A stretch of 30,421 nt of DNA from a virus. The position numbers were made by a program, and so were the translations under genes. Positions 6,702-16,115 of this stretch are shown one piece after another. The stretch's first letter is position 1, and the number at the start of each line of letters is the position of its first letter. The stretch is from IMG/VR virus record IMGVR_UViG_3300025450_000083, positions 1 to 30,421 of that record; one strand, 5' to 3'. The notes below the pieces were generated by a model, which had not been told where the DNA came from, searched no databases, and saw only the letters and a program-made list of their open reading frames with translations.

Positions 6702-7223
6702 ATGGCGAAAAAACCCGGACCCGCACCCCACCGCAAAACTGCACTAGCAAAACGACAAGTAGTTATGTTCAAGATGTGCGGCTATACTGTGGATCAGATA
6801 GCATACTTCTTGGGCATATCTACGCCTACACTGTATAAGCACTACCGCGAGGAACTCGACAGGGGACAGATGGAAGTCAACGCGAAGGTGATGGACACGA
6901 TTACGCACATTGCGACGGACAAGGATCACAAGCAGGCGTTGAATGCGGCGATCTTCTGGGCCAAGACGCAGATGGGGTTCAGCGAGTCTACGCGCCTTGA
7001 GCACACGGGGGCTGGCGGCAGCCCGATACAGTTGCAGGTGGCGCCGGTGGAGAAGTTGAACTCGAGCGACATGACGCCTGACCAGCGGCAGGCATTGCGT
7101 GAGATTATTCAGCGGGCGATTGAGCACCAGACAACGACGCCCACGGCGGAAGCGCACTATGTTGATGTGACTGGCGACGACGAAGACGACGACGAAGACG
7201 ATCAGGAAGTGATTGAGGAGTAG
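6702..7223 (+). CDS. Terminase small subunit
   Basis: This 173-residue protein would recognise phage DNA for packaging. The N-terminal helix-turn-helix (CGYTVDQIAYFLGISTPTLY, about 26-45) is followed by a helical oligomerisation region containing the ALNAAIFWAKTQMGF segment characteristic of many TerS proteins. The C-terminus is very acidic (GDDEDDDEDD), as often seen where TerS contacts TerL. It lies immediately upstream of terL, with 5 nt between stop and start. Confidence 0.85.
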   Translation: MAKKPGPAPHRKTALAKRQVVMFKMCGYTVDQIAYFLGISTPTLYKHYREELDRGQMEVNAKVMDTITHIATDKDHKQALNAAIFWAKTQMGFSESTRLEHTGAGGSPIQLQVAPVEKLNSSDMTPDQRQALREIIQRAIEHQTTTPTAEAHYVDVTGDDEDDDEDDQEVIEE

Positions 7224-7228
7224 CTGGG

Positions 7229-9913
7229 TTGAAGCCTCTGAAGATTGAGCTGCCCAATGGCTTTCAGATCAATCCCGAAGTTCAGCTTCGTGATCTTGAT
7301 CGTGCTGACTTCGAGGACAGCCTCTATCTGTTTTTGAGGAACGCCTGGAGGTTTATTGACAGCGCGCCATGGACGGATGGCTGGCCGATCGAGGCGGTGG
7401 CCGAGCATCTGCAGGCTGTGGTTGATGGCGACATCAAGAGGCTGATCATCAACATTCCGCCTCGGTGTGGGAAGCTGTTGGCCGACGACACCCCTGTGCT
7501 GACCACCAACGGATGGAAAAACCACGGCGAGCTCCAAGTTGGCGATCATGTGTTTACGCCATCGGGGGTTCCGACGCGGGTGGAGGCTATTTCCGAGCCA
7601 GCGCCCGCCAATGTCCGCATGGAGTTTTTTGATGGCAGTGTGATTTACTGCCATGAAGACCATGAGTGGGTGTTTTACAATCGTTCGACAAAAACGTGGG
7701 AGAACGTTGAGGCGCGGGTGTTTTTGGAGCCTCGTCGGGGGCGATGGGGGCAGACTAAGGGCAAGGTTAAGCAGGTCTTGTCAGACGATCGGGCGCTTTA
7801 TCAACTTCCATTGAAGTGCGCCCTGCAATTCCCCGAGGCAATTTTGAAGATGCCGCCGTATGTTTTGGGCGCTTGGCTTGGGGACGGGAGCACAGGAAAG
7901 CCCTGCATATCACATGCGGCGTCAGATCAGTCTTACATCGACAAGATCGTGGGCCTTGGATACCCCATCAGCACGTCGCACGTTCACGCGAAGACCGGTG
8001 TTTTGACCACTTACTTCTCGGGATCCGGCGGCCGTTCAAATCCGCCCCGCATGACGCAGGAATTGCGCGAACTGGGCGTGTTTACCGACAAACACATCCC
8101 GCAAGCATACCTGAGGGCCTCTGTCGGGCAACGGCTTGAACTTCTGGCGGGTTTGATTGATACGGACGGAAACGTGGATGAGGGTTCTCGGTGCCACTTC
8201 ACGACATCCAGCCGAGCTTTGGCTGACGGGGTTGTTGAGCTTGTCCGATCGCTGGGGTGGCGGGCGTCCGAAATTGAGATTGAGCCGGTTCTCTCTTCGT
8301 CTGGCATCCAAGGCAAGCGCCCCTATTGGGTCATTAGTTTTCAGCCATCCATGCATATCCCTACCGCGCTGGAGAGAAAGCGCATCAAGAGGCTTGCGCC
8401 TAAACGCCGAATTGGGCTGAAGAGCGTTTCGTTCGACCCATGCGGCAAGATCGGCAGATGCATTCAGGTCGCCATGGGCGATGGGCTGTATCTTGCCGGT
8501 CGCCATTTAACGCCCACCCACAATTCCTCGATTACGTCGGTGGCGTTCCCGGCCTGGACGTGGGCGCAGATGGTGAATGGGTCGACGTGCGGCCCCGGCG
8601 TTCAGTTTTTGCATGCTTCGTATGCGCAGCAGCTGACTTTGCGTGACAGCGTGAAGTGTCGGCGGTTGATTGAGTCGCCTTGGTACCAGGGGATGTGGGG
8701 CGACCGCTTTACGTTGAACACGGACCAGAACACCAAGAGCCGGTTTGGCAATGACAAGGGCGGCGAGCGTCTGATCACGTCTGTCGGCGCCGCGGTGACG
8801 GGTGAAGGTGGCGACATCATTGTGATCGACGACCCCAACGCCGCCAACGAGGCGTTTTCTGAGGCGAACATTGAGGCGACCAAGGAGTGGTGGGACGGCA
8901 CGATGTCGACCCGTTTGAACAATCCGAAGACGGGCGCTTTTGTGGTAATCCAGCAGCGTCTGGCTGAAGATGATTTGACCGGCCATATTTTGGAGAAGGA
9001 GGCCGACAACTGGACGCATCTTTGTTTGCCGATGAGGTATGAGCCTGAGCGTGCTTTTGTGAGCAAGATCGGGTGGCAGGATCCGCGGTCTGAGCCGGGC
9101 GAGCTTTTGTGGGAGGATCGGTTTGGGGATGCTGAGGTGGCGAGCCTCGAGCGGGCCCTTGGCATTTACAAGTCTGCCGGTCAGCTGCAGCAGCGGCCTG
9201 AGCCTGCTGGCGGCGGTGTGATCAAACTGGAGTGGTGGGAAACGTGGAACCAGCCGACATTTCCCCCCATGGATTTCATTTTGGCCAGCTTGGACACGGC
9301 GTACACGTTGAAGCAGGAGAATGACGCCACGGCGTTGACGGTGTGGGGCGTGTTTTCGACTGATACGTTGGCTGCTGCTGCCCGTTATCTGGATCAGGAC
9401 GGGCGGCCATCGTACATCGACAGGGCTTACAACGAGGCTGCGCCCAAGCTGATGCTGATGCATGCCTGGCAAGATCGTTTGGCGCTGCATGATCTTGTTG
9501 AGAAGGTGGCCGCGACCTGTAAGAAAATGAAGGTCGACAAGCTGATTATTGAAAACAAGGCGGCTGGTATTTCAGTTTCGCAAGAATTGCGGCGGCTTTA
9601 CAGCCATGAAAAGTTCTCTGTGCAGCTTTATGACCCCAAGAGCATCGATAAGCTGTCCAGATTGCACTCTATTTCTCATTTGTTTCAGGAAGGTATGATT
9701 TATGCGCCTGACAAGTCGTGGGCGCAGATGGTGATCAACCAGGTTGGTCAGTTTCCCAAGGGGAAGCATGATGACTTGGTCGATACGGTGAGCATGGCGA
9801 TCAGGCACTTGCGTGATATGGGCCTGATGGTGCGTAACAACGAGCGAATTGAAGAGATTGAGTCTGTGAGAATTTACCCGGGTGGTAAGGATGTGCCACT
9901 ATATCCCGCCTGA
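7229..9913 (+). CDS. Terminase large subunit interrupted by an intein
   Basis: The translated product has 894 residues; removing the intein (residues 83-432) leaves a 544-residue packaging motor. The start is TTG at 7229, supported by GAGGAG at 7215-7220. The N-terminal ATPase has its P-loop split by the intein: PPRCGK (to K82) joins SSITSVAFPAWTW (from S433). Walker B is IIVIDDPN (D534/D535). The C-terminal RNase H-like nuclease shows LDTAYT (D689), LIIENK and KHDDLVD (D848/D849). Insertion exactly in the P-loop means an unspliced protein should not hydrolyse ATP. The gene follows terS and precedes the portal genes. Confidence 0.93.
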   Translation: MKPLKIELPNGFQINPEVQLRDLDRADFEDSLYLFLRNAWRFIDSAPWTDGWPIEAVAEHLQAVVDGDIKRLIINIPPRCGKLLADDTPVLTTNGWKNHGELQVGDHVFTPSGVPTRVEAISEPAPANVRMEFFDGSVIYCHEDHEWVFYNRSTKTWENVEARVFLEPRRGRWGQTKGKVKQVLSDDRALYQLPLKCALQFPEAILKMPPYVLGAWLGDGSTGKPCISHAASDQSYIDKIVGLGYPISTSHVHAKTGVLTTYFSGSGGRSNPPRMTQELRELGVFTDKHIPQAYLRASVGQRLELLAGLIDTDGNVDEGSRCHFTTSSRALADGVVELVRSLGWRASEIEIEPVLSSSGIQGKRPYWVISFQPSMHIPTALERKRIKRLAPKRRIGLKSVSFDPCGKIGRCIQVAMGDGLYLAGRHLTPTHNSSITSVAFPAWTWAQMVNGSTCGPGVQFLHASYAQQLTLRDSVKCRRLIESPWYQGMWGDRFTLNTDQNTKSRFGNDKGGERLITSVGAAVTGEGGDIIVIDDPNAANEAFSEANIEATKEWWDGTMSTRLNNPKTGAFVVIQQRLAEDDLTGHILEKEADNWTHLCLPMRYEPERAFVSKIGWQDPRSEPGELLWEDRFGDAEVASLERALGIYKSAGQLQQRPEPAGGGVIKLEWWETWNQPTFPPMDFILASLDTAYTLKQENDATALTVWGVFSTDTLAAAARYLDQDGRPSYIDRAYNEAAPKLMLMHAWQDRLALHDLVEKVAATCKKMKVDKLIIENKAAGISVSQELRRLYSHEKFSVQLYDPKSIDKLSRLHSISHLFQEGMIYAPDKSWAQMVINQVGQFPKGKHDDLVDTVSMAIRHLRDMGLMVRNNERIEEIESVRIYPGGKDVPLYPA
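7475..8524 (+). mobile_element. Class 3 intein with LAGLIDADG homing endonuclease in TerL
   Basis: The 350-residue intein spans L83-N432. Block A reads LLADDTPVLTTNGW with Leu, not Cys or Ser, at position 1. Block B has the conserved His (H145) followed by W147. Block F has C411 in RCIQVAM. Block G is TPTHN, with T430, H431 and N432, followed by Ser at +1. Lack of an N-terminal nucleophile combined with the Trp-Cys-Thr triplet defines class 3 inteins, which splice through the internal Cys. Between the splicing blocks are two LAGLIDADG-type motifs, LGAWLGDG (213-220) and LAGLIDTDG (306-314), so the intein probably homes into intein-less terL alleles. Confidence 0.9.
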
Positions 9914-9925
9914 TGGAGGACTGAG

Positions 9926-10090
9926 ATGGCCACTGCGAAGAAGAAAGCGCCGAAAGTTGTGCAAGAGGCGCAGGTTGATGAGATTGTTGCGGCGCCGGTT
10001 GAGGATGTGCGCCATGAGGGCGACAGCCACGCCGCCAGGGCTTTGAACGCCATGCGCGAAGCTGAAAAAGCCCGTGATGCCGACCAATAA
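9926..10090 (+). CDS. Small charged hypothetical protein
   Basis: This 54-residue ORF has ATG at 9926 and a strong GGAGG about 8 nt upstream. It has a Lys-rich N-terminus (ATAKKKAPKVV) followed by an acidic/alanine-rich helix. It is placed between terL and the next small gene, with which it overlaps. Function unknown. Confidence 0.6.
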   Translation: MATAKKKAPKVVQEAQVDEIVAAPVEDVRHEGDSHAARALNAMREAEKARDADQ

Positions 10091-10355
10091 CCCGGTAAGC
10101 GGCAAAAATTTGCTCAAAAACGAGCGAATTTTGGCATCTGCCACTGTTGAGCAGGTGCGTCAGGGTATTCCGGCTCTTTGGGAGGTGACTGTTTGGGGTC
10201 AGCCTCCCTTTGAGTATCGCCGCGTCTATACCTTGAAGGCCAATACGGATAATATGGCCGCCCGAGAAGGCATCGATCTCTTTGTCGAGGAGATGGAGGC
10301 CCTTCGGGACTCCGATGAAGAGGACGAAGACGATGCCCCTGACGCCGGGACTTAG
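10074..10355 (+). CDS. Small hypothetical protein upstream of portal
   Basis: The ORF encodes 93 residues from GTG 10074, or 92 from the adjacent ATG 10077. It overlaps both the preceding gene and the portal gene, implying coupled translation. The middle looks like a small alpha/beta domain (IPALWEVTVWGQPPFEYRRV), and the tail is acidic (DSDEEDEDDAPD). Family not recognised. Confidence 0.6.
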   Translation: MMPTNNPVSGKNLLKNERILASATVEQVRQGIPALWEVTVWGQPPFEYRRVYTLKANTDNMAAREGIDLFVEEMEALRDSDEEDEDDAPDAGT

Positions 10356-12630
10356 CCCAAGCATCCGCCAGCCCGGCCTTGTTCCGCCTGACGCCGACGA
10401 TAGTGAAGACATCATCGTTGAAACGGCGGAAGGTGGTGGTGATGTCCCTGAGTTTGACGACAAGGGCAACATTCTGAAGATTGAGCACGAAGATGGCTCG
10501 ATCACTATTTCCCTGGACGGCAGCCCGATCAAGCGTGCTGAGAGGGAAGACGAAACCGACTGGTTCCGTAATCTGGTCGACGACATTGGGTCTGATGAGT
10601 TGGGCCGGATCTCGTCTGAGTTGCTGCGTGGTATTGAGGAAGACATCAGCAGCCGCAAGGACTGGATCGAGGAACGTGCGCTGGGCGTTAAGCTGCTTGG
10701 CCTGAAGGTTGAGATTCCCGGCCTGCAGGGTGCTTCTGACGGCGCTCCTGTCGAGGGCATGAGCAAGGTGCGGCACCCGCTGCTTTTGGAGGCCGTTTTG
10801 CGCTTCCAGGCCAATGCCCGCTCTGAGTTGCTGCCGACTGACGGACCGGTGAAGATCCGCAATGACGACAACAATTCGGAATTGCGTGAAGACCAGCTCG
10901 CCAATGCCCTGGAGATGGACCTCAACCATTACCTGACGACGACGGCTTCTGAGTATTACCCCGACACCGACCGCATGCTGCTGATGCTTGGCTTTGGCGG
11001 CACATCGTTCAAGAAGATTTATTTTTGTCCCCTGCGTAACCGCCCTGTTTCAGAGTCGGTTGATGCTGATGATCTGGTGGTGAACAACGCCGCCACTGAT
11101 CTGCGCAATGCCAAGCGCATTACGCACCGTGTTTTGATGCGTCCGTCTGTTGTTAAGCGCCTGCAGATTCTGGGCGTGTACCGCGACGTGTCCTTGAGCA
11201 CTGCCAGCGCGCCGAAATTGGACTCTCTGCAGCGCGAAGAGCGTGCGCAGCAGGGTATTTCTGCTGAGAGCACGAACCCTGACGATCGTGATCGTGAGAT
11301 TTACGAGTGCTATTGCGAGCTCGACATCAAGGGCTTTGAGCATGAGCACAAGGGCAAGATTTCCGGCCTTGAGATTCCTTATCGTGTGACGATCGACGTT
11401 TCATCGCGTGAAATTCTGTCGATTGTGCGTAATTACGATGAGAGCACCAAGGATTTGCCTGAAGCGCGTATGCGCTTTGTTAAGTACACGTTTGTTCCGG
11501 GTCTGGGTTTCTACGACATCGGACTTCTGCATATTCTTGGTAACACGACTAATGCCATCACTGCGGCGTGGCGCGAATTGCTCGACGCCGGTATGTACTC
11601 CAATTTCCCCGGCTTCCTCATGGCCGACACGGGCGGGCGGCAGAACACCAATATCTTCCGTGTTCCCCCCGGCGGTGGTGCGCTCGTTAAGACTGGCGGA
11701 CTGCCCATTTCACAAGCCATCATGCCTCTACCGTATCAGCCTCCTTCTCAGGCTCTGATGGCCCTTGTTAGCGATATGGCCCAGACCGGCATGCGCATTG
11801 GCGGCACGTCTGAGCAGCAGGTTGGTGAAGGCAAGGCTGAGGCGCCTGTCGGCACGACTCTGGCCATGATTGAGCAGGCCACCAAGGTCATGAACGCCGT
11901 TCACAAGCGTCTGCATGCGGCCCAGGCTGAAGAGTTCCAGTTGCTGGTCGAGTGCTTCAGGGAGCACCCTGAGAGCTTCTGGCAGCGCCGCGGGCGGTCT
12001 AATGCCGCGTGGGACGAAGAGACGTTCCTGCAGGCCCTGGATAATTGTGATCTTGTGCCGCAGGCTGATCCCAATACGGCTTCGCATGGTCAGCGCATGA
12101 TGAAGGTGCTGGCTCTGAAGCAGCTGCAGGCCCAGAACCCGACCATGTACGATCCGATCGCGATCGACATGGCGGCCATGCAGGCTATTGGATATTCGAA
12201 CCCGCAGCAGTTCCTGGCGCCGCCCGGGGCCCAGCAGCAACCGCCGCCTGAACTGCAGAAGCTGATTGCTGAGACCAAGGTTAAGCAACAGGAGGCTGAC
12301 GCCAAGACCATTGAGGCCAACGCCAAAATGGCCGAGGCGCAGGCCAAGATTCAGCAGGGCGCTTTTGCGCCGCGGCAATCTGAGGGCCACCAGCAGGGCC
12401 ATGAGCCTGTTTCGCCGATCGACATCATTGAAGCTCGGGCCAAGATGATGGATGCCACGACCAAGCGGCAGTTGGCGAACAACAAGCAGCACGACATCAA
12501 TCTTGAGGATCGCAACCGCGATCTTGACCGCCAATCGCGTGAACGTGTGCAGCTGATGGAGCTCGCACGCGATGTCCTTCTGCACCCTGAAAACGTCGAC
12601 ATGGCGGAAAAAGATGCGTCCAAATCCTAA
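10333..12630 (+). CDS. Portal protein
   Basis: The protein has 765 residues from ATG 10333. The frame is open to 10282, but the later ATG gives less overlap with the preceding gene. The portal ring is the DNA channel and head-tail connector. The sequence fits large podovirus portals: an acidic N-terminus, an ASDGAPVEGMSKVRHPLLLE core region, LLMLGFGGTSFKKIYF in the wing region, and DAGMYSNFPGFLMADTGGR near the stem. The extended C-terminal helical tail is Gln/Ala-rich (ELQKLIAETKVKQQEADAKT). Position after terL supports the call. Confidence 0.8.
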   Translation: MPLTPGLSPSIRQPGLVPPDADDSEDIIVETAEGGGDVPEFDDKGNILKIEHEDGSITISLDGSPIKRAEREDETDWFRNLVDDIGSDELGRISSELLRGIEEDISSRKDWIEERALGVKLLGLKVEIPGLQGASDGAPVEGMSKVRHPLLLEAVLRFQANARSELLPTDGPVKIRNDDNNSELREDQLANALEMDLNHYLTTTASEYYPDTDRMLLMLGFGGTSFKKIYFCPLRNRPVSESVDADDLVVNNAATDLRNAKRITHRVLMRPSVVKRLQILGVYRDVSLSTASAPKLDSLQREERAQQGISAESTNPDDRDREIYECYCELDIKGFEHEHKGKISGLEIPYRVTIDVSSREILSIVRNYDESTKDLPEARMRFVKYTFVPGLGFYDIGLLHILGNTTNAITAAWRELLDAGMYSNFPGFLMADTGGRQNTNIFRVPPGGGALVKTGGLPISQAIMPLPYQPPSQALMALVSDMAQTGMRIGGTSEQQVGEGKAEAPVGTTLAMIEQATKVMNAVHKRLHAAQAEEFQLLVECFREHPESFWQRRGRSNAAWDEETFLQALDNCDLVPQADPNTASHGQRMMKVLALKQLQAQNPTMYDPIAIDMAAMQAIGYSNPQQFLAPPGAQQQPPPELQKLIAETKVKQQEADAKTIEANAKMAEAQAKIQQGAFAPRQSEGHQQGHEPVSPIDIIEARAKMMDATTKRQLANNKQHDINLEDRNRDLDRQSRERVQLMELARDVLLHPENVDMAEKDASKS

Positions 12631-14110
12631 AGCTGTTGATGCTGCCTTAGAGGTTGCACGCCGCGTCGGTGATCGCATTATCCCCGGCATCGGCAATGTC
12701 TCGATGCCCCGTGCGGGTGAAGGCGTGCCTTTGCTGCATGCTCAGGGCGGGGCTGTTGATCCCGCAAAGGCCGCACGCCGCGCCCTGATGGTCGCAAGCA
12801 GCCTTCGCCGGGCCGATGGGGGCGAGACTGATGCGCCCAGCATGGCGCAGCAATCGTCATCGCGTTTCCGAAACCTGATCAACAATGCTGCGCCCCGCTC
12901 GTCGGGCCCTCAGTACGCTGGCGGCGCCAAGCCTGATTACGCCGGTCCCACCAGCATTCCGCAGTTGCGGGACGCTTTCAGCAGCGCCATTGCCCACCAC
13001 CTGTCTTTGTCGCCTGAAGAGCGGCAACAGAACCGCCGGGCTGCAGATCACGCGCTCGCGCCGCACATTGGCTGGCGCAAGGACGGCACGCTCGTCCCCT
13101 TGCTGGGCAAGAACGCCAAAATGATGAAGGCGTCCGAGGGGTACCGCGGCGAAGAGCCCGTCATGATCGGCAACCAGGGCGTCGAAACGACCGGTCTTGC
13201 GCTTGCTCCCGCCTATCGGGAAGGCAAATTTACGACCTGCCCCAACTCGGCATCCTGCGTCGACGAGTGCCTGGGGAAGACCTCGGGCAATTACTTCAAG
13301 GTCGGTGGCGGCAAGGACTTGAGCGCATTTAAGGGCCCGCGCCTGAACAGTCTGAAAAAGACGATCGCCATGATGCGTCAGCCAGAGGCTTTTGCCGTGC
13401 GGCTGCACGACGAAATTCAGGCGGCCAAGCTGCAGGCCAAGGCCAATGGCAACCACTTGGGCGTGCGCCTTAACGTCTTGTCAGACATCAATCCTGCCGT
13501 CCACAAGGCGCTGATGGAAGCGCATCCTGATGTGTCGTTCTATGATTACACCAAGAACAACACCGACCCGGTCGCCCCCAACCACCACTACACCTATTCT
13601 TCGACCGGCGTGTCTCAGCCAACTGGGATCAACGGGCTGAAGGAAGGCGTCCACAATCCGCATTCGAACTGGAAGCAAATGCGGCGCCGGTTGGATAGCG
13701 GCTCAAATGTGGCCATGGCTTTTTCGCACAAGGAATTGCTGCCGGAAGAAGTCTACGACCACGAAACCAAAAAGACCTACAAGGTCGTCAATGGCGACGT
13801 TCACGATTTTCGCCCCCTGGATATTCAGCCGGAAGGCGCAGATGGCGTCATTATTGGTCTGAAGAACAAGAAGGTCACCAGCTCGAACACTAATGCCGCC
13901 AAGGGCTCAAATGGGTTCTTTGTCCACTACGATCCGCAACTCATGCGCACTGAGAAGGGGACCATACTTCGGGAAGAGAAATACGGTTTGAACCCCGAAA
14001 CCGGTAACCCTTACCGCGGACTGCCTATTGCCACGAACAAGCGGGTTGAGATCGCGCATCAAAGCCCGTCGCCGATTGTGAAAACGAACGATAACGCAGG
14101 AGATGTTTGA
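12614..14110 (+). CDS. GP88-like domain protein
   Basis: This 498-residue protein starts at ATG 12614, overlapping the portal end by 17 nt. The N-terminal 150 residues are low-complexity and look virion-like. From about residue 180 the sequence matches the phage GP88 family pattern: TGLALAPA, a Cys cluster C209-x5-C215-x3-C219, an RLNSLKKT helix, LGVRLNVLSDINP, then PDVSFYDYTKN. The family's biochemical role is not known to me. The conserved cysteines suggest a metal or Fe-S site. Finding it between the portal and capsid-assembly genes is unusual and may mean it is virion-associated. Confidence 0.7.
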   Translation: MRPNPKAVDAALEVARRVGDRIIPGIGNVSMPRAGEGVPLLHAQGGAVDPAKAARRALMVASSLRRADGGETDAPSMAQQSSSRFRNLINNAAPRSSGPQYAGGAKPDYAGPTSIPQLRDAFSSAIAHHLSLSPEERQQNRRAADHALAPHIGWRKDGTLVPLLGKNAKMMKASEGYRGEEPVMIGNQGVETTGLALAPAYREGKFTTCPNSASCVDECLGKTSGNYFKVGGGKDLSAFKGPRLNSLKKTIAMMRQPEAFAVRLHDEIQAAKLQAKANGNHLGVRLNVLSDINPAVHKALMEAHPDVSFYDYTKNNTDPVAPNHHYTYSSTGVSQPTGINGLKEGVHNPHSNWKQMRRRLDSGSNVAMAFSHKELLPEEVYDHETKKTYKVVNGDVHDFRPLDIQPEGADGVIIGLKNKKVTSSNTNAAKGSNGFFVHYDPQLMRTEKGTILREEKYGLNPETGNPYRGLPIATNKRVEIAHQSPSPIVKTNDNAGDV

Positions 14111-14307
14111 TGATGAAGAAGCTGTCTCAGGAAGATTTTTACCATCAGTTCCACAACCTTGAGCACCACCACGACTCCATGGATGCTGACAGGTCAATCA
14201 TGGACACAATGCCGCCGCGTGAATTTTACCGTGCAACGGGCGGTCGCGTTGATTTCAAGGCATCAGCCAGGAATAAAGCTCACGCCAAGCTGACGGGGTA
14301 TCGCTAA
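14110..14307 (+). CDS. Small His-rich hypothetical protein
   Basis: This 65-residue protein uses ATG 14110, overlapping the previous TGA, with AGGAG (14098-14102) 7 nt upstream. It is His-rich in the middle (LEHHHDSMD). Its ending (FKASARNKAHAKLTGYR) is basic. Function unknown; translationally coupled to the GP88-like gene. Confidence 0.6.
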   Translation: MMKKLSQEDFYHQFHNLEHHHDSMDADRSIMDTMPPREFYRATGGRVDFKASARNKAHAKLTGYR

Positions 14308-14321
14308 AAAGCGCCTCGCAC

Positions 14322-14351
14322 TTGACACTAGATATGGTATTTATCCTTAAG
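14322..14351 (+). promoter_or_regulatory. Candidate promoter, TTGACA box
   Basis: A perfect TTGACA (14322-14327) precedes a weakly matching -10 (CTTAAG, about 14346-14351). The first eight bases, TTGACACT, are identical to those of the stronger promoter at 18085. It lies in a gap before the Lys/His/Gly-repeat gene. Confidence 0.35.
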
Positions 14352-14379
14352 CCGGGACGCCGGTTATAGGAGAAAGCCA

Positions 14380-15864
14380 ATGTCAGAGGCATCCAAGGCC
14401 GCCCGTGCGGCTATGAAGAGCAAGATTTCGAGGCTTGTTCGTACCGATCCCAACCAGGTTGTGGATGCCTCGGGTTATCGTCCGCCGGATGCTCTGGATG
14501 CTGATGTAAAAACCGGCGCCCGCCCGATCTCGCCGCGGCTGTTCAAGCGCGGTGGCAAGGTTCTGAAGATGCATGGCGAGGACACCAAGCATCACGCCGG
14601 TCGTAAGGCCCGCAAGAGTGGCGGTCGCGCCCTCACTACTCCTGACAACCTGATCAATCGCAACGTCCGCGAGGCCAACGAAGAGCGCGCCGGTACGAAG
14701 CACACCGGCGCCTTCAAGAAGGGCGGCAAGGTCCACCGCGCTCCGGGTGGCCTGATCTCCGACTCCATGGTCCCCACCAGCCGCCTGTCCTTCACCCCGG
14801 CTGAAAGCCGCGCCGGTCACCTTGTTGGCCTGAAGCACGGCGGCAAGGCCCGCAAGCACCGCGATACTGGCGGCGGCACGACTGTCGCGCCCGGCACGGT
14901 GATGAACCAAGCCGATAAGGACTTTGCGGCCCGTGTGGCTGCCCAGAACGCCGCTGCGAAGGCTGCTGCCGCCGCTGCCGCCAAACGCGCCCCTGGCGCC
15001 CCTCCGGTGGTCAATACGGGCCCCATGCCGGGTCGCAAGCACGGCGGCAAGGCTGAGAAGTTTGAAGGATCCGCACGCGACGAGCGCGAGGACAAGATTC
15101 TCGCCAAGAAGCACCACATGTCGTTCAACGAGTGGGAGCACTCTGATCTCGACAAGAAGCACGATCGCCAGCGGTCCATGAAGGGCCTGAAGCACGGCGG
15201 CGAGGTTCACCACGCCTCCTGCAAGTGCGAGCGTTGCTCCGTTGGCCGCACTGCCCGCAAGCACGGTGGCCGTGCCGATCACAAGTGGATTCACGAAGCC
15301 ATCAAGCACCCCGGCGCCCTGCACAAGTCGCTGCATGTCGCCGCGGGCGAGAAGATTCCGCTCAAGAAGCTGCACAAGGCCGAGCACAGCACCAACGCCC
15401 TGGTCGCCAAGCGCGCCCACTTGGCCGAGACGCTGGGCAAGCTGCACAAGAAGGGCGGCGGGTCGGTCTCTGACGGTGAGTACGAAGGCACCCGTCCCAC
15501 CGGCGGTCGTCTGGCTCGCGCCCATGGCGGCAAGACCGGCAAGGGCAAGACCAACATCAACATCATCATCGGCGAACACCGCGCCAACACCACGCCGGGG
15601 CCGATGATCCCGCCCCAAGGTGGTCTGCCGCCCATGCCGCCTGTGATGCCTCCGCGTCCGCCCATGGCTGGCCCGATGCCGGGTCCGATGCCTGCGGCTG
15701 CCCCGCCTCCGATGGCGGCTCCTGCCGGGCCTCCGGGCGGCATGATGGCCCGCAAGCATGGGGGTCGCGCCTTCAAGGCCACCAAGATGATGGCCGAGCA
15801 CGATACCGGCGCCGGTGGTGGTCTGGGCCGCCTGATGAAGATCAAGGCTTACGGGGACCAATAA
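14380..15864 (+). CDS. Large Lys/His/Gly-repeat protein (KHGG repeats)
   Basis: This 494-residue, very basic protein has a GGAG ribosome-binding site 10 nt before ATG. It is built around repeated (K/R)xGG(K/R) motifs: KRGGK, KSGGR, KKGGK, and LKHGGK, RKHGGK, LKHGGE, RKHGGR and AHGGK at irregular intervals. Other features are an Ala-rich helix (about 185-200), a CKCERC cluster, and a Met/Pro-rich segment near the C-terminus before a final RKHGGR. It shares a near-identical segment ([15 protein letters not shown]) with the 147-residue protein at 20301, so the two are related. The family is unrecognised; positive charge suggests DNA or capsid-interior binding. Confidence 0.7.
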   Translation: MSEASKAARAAMKSKISRLVRTDPNQVVDASGYRPPDALDADVKTGARPISPRLFKRGGKVLKMHGEDTKHHAGRKARKSGGRALTTPDNLINRNVREANEERAGTKHTGAFKKGGKVHRAPGGLISDSMVPTSRLSFTPAESRAGHLVGLKHGGKARKHRDTGGGTTVAPGTVMNQADKDFAARVAAQNAAAKAAAAAAAKRAPGAPPVVNTGPMPGRKHGGKAEKFEGSARDEREDKILAKKHHMSFNEWEHSDLDKKHDRQRSMKGLKHGGEVHHASCKCERCSVGRTARKHGGRADHKWIHEAIKHPGALHKSLHVAAGEKIPLKKLHKAEHSTNALVAKRAHLAETLGKLHKKGGGSVSDGEYEGTRPTGGRLARAHGGKTGKGKTNINIIIGEHRANTTPGPMIPPQGGLPPMPPVMPPRPPMAGPMPGPMPAAAPPPMAAPAGPPGGMMARKHGGRAFKATKMMAEHDTGAGGGLGRLMKIKAYGDQ

Positions 15865-15878
15865 TTTGAAAAGGATAA

Positions 15879-15910
15879 GGCGGCAGGGATTTTCCTGCCG
15901 CCGTTAATTT
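15879..15910 (+). terminator. Hairpin, probable terminator
   Basis: A perfect 9-bp stem, GGCGGCAGG/CCTGCCGCC (15879-15887 with 15894-15902), has a GATTTT loop and is followed by GTTAATTT. The T-tract is interrupted, so termination may be partial. Confidence 0.55.
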
Positions 15911-16108
15911 ATGCTGACGTACAACAATCAATTTGAAATCGAACTCACAAAGATTGTCGAAGAAGAAATTGCCAAACTGCAGGAAAGTTTGGCCCAAGGA
16001 ACCGCTTCAGACTTTGCGGACTACAAGCTGAAGGCCGGTAAAATTCTGGGTCTACGTATGGCTTTGGAATACTGTGGCGAAGTCCAATCTATCATCGCAA
16101 GGAGATAA
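15911..16108 (+). CDS. Small helical hypothetical protein
   Basis: This 65-residue acidic protein is predicted almost fully helical (VEEEIAKLQESLAQ, then YKLKAGKILGLRMALEY). ATG 15911 begins right after the terminator-like hairpin. It ends just before the GroES-like gene, whose ribosome-binding site lies at its last codons. Its length and composition resemble small phage head or packaging accessory proteins, but no family is assigned. Confidence 0.6.
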   Translation: MLTYNNQFEIELTKIVEEEIAKLQESLAQGTASDFADYKLKAGKILGLRMALEYCGEVQSIIARR

Positions 16109-16115
16109 TGATCGT

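Noticed and set aside
14383-15861. 492-residue antisense ORF opposite the KHGG-repeat gene
   Set aside because: It is a shadow caused by G+C-rich biased codons. The forward frame has a good ribosome-binding site, a coherent repeat pattern and a paralogue at 20301.
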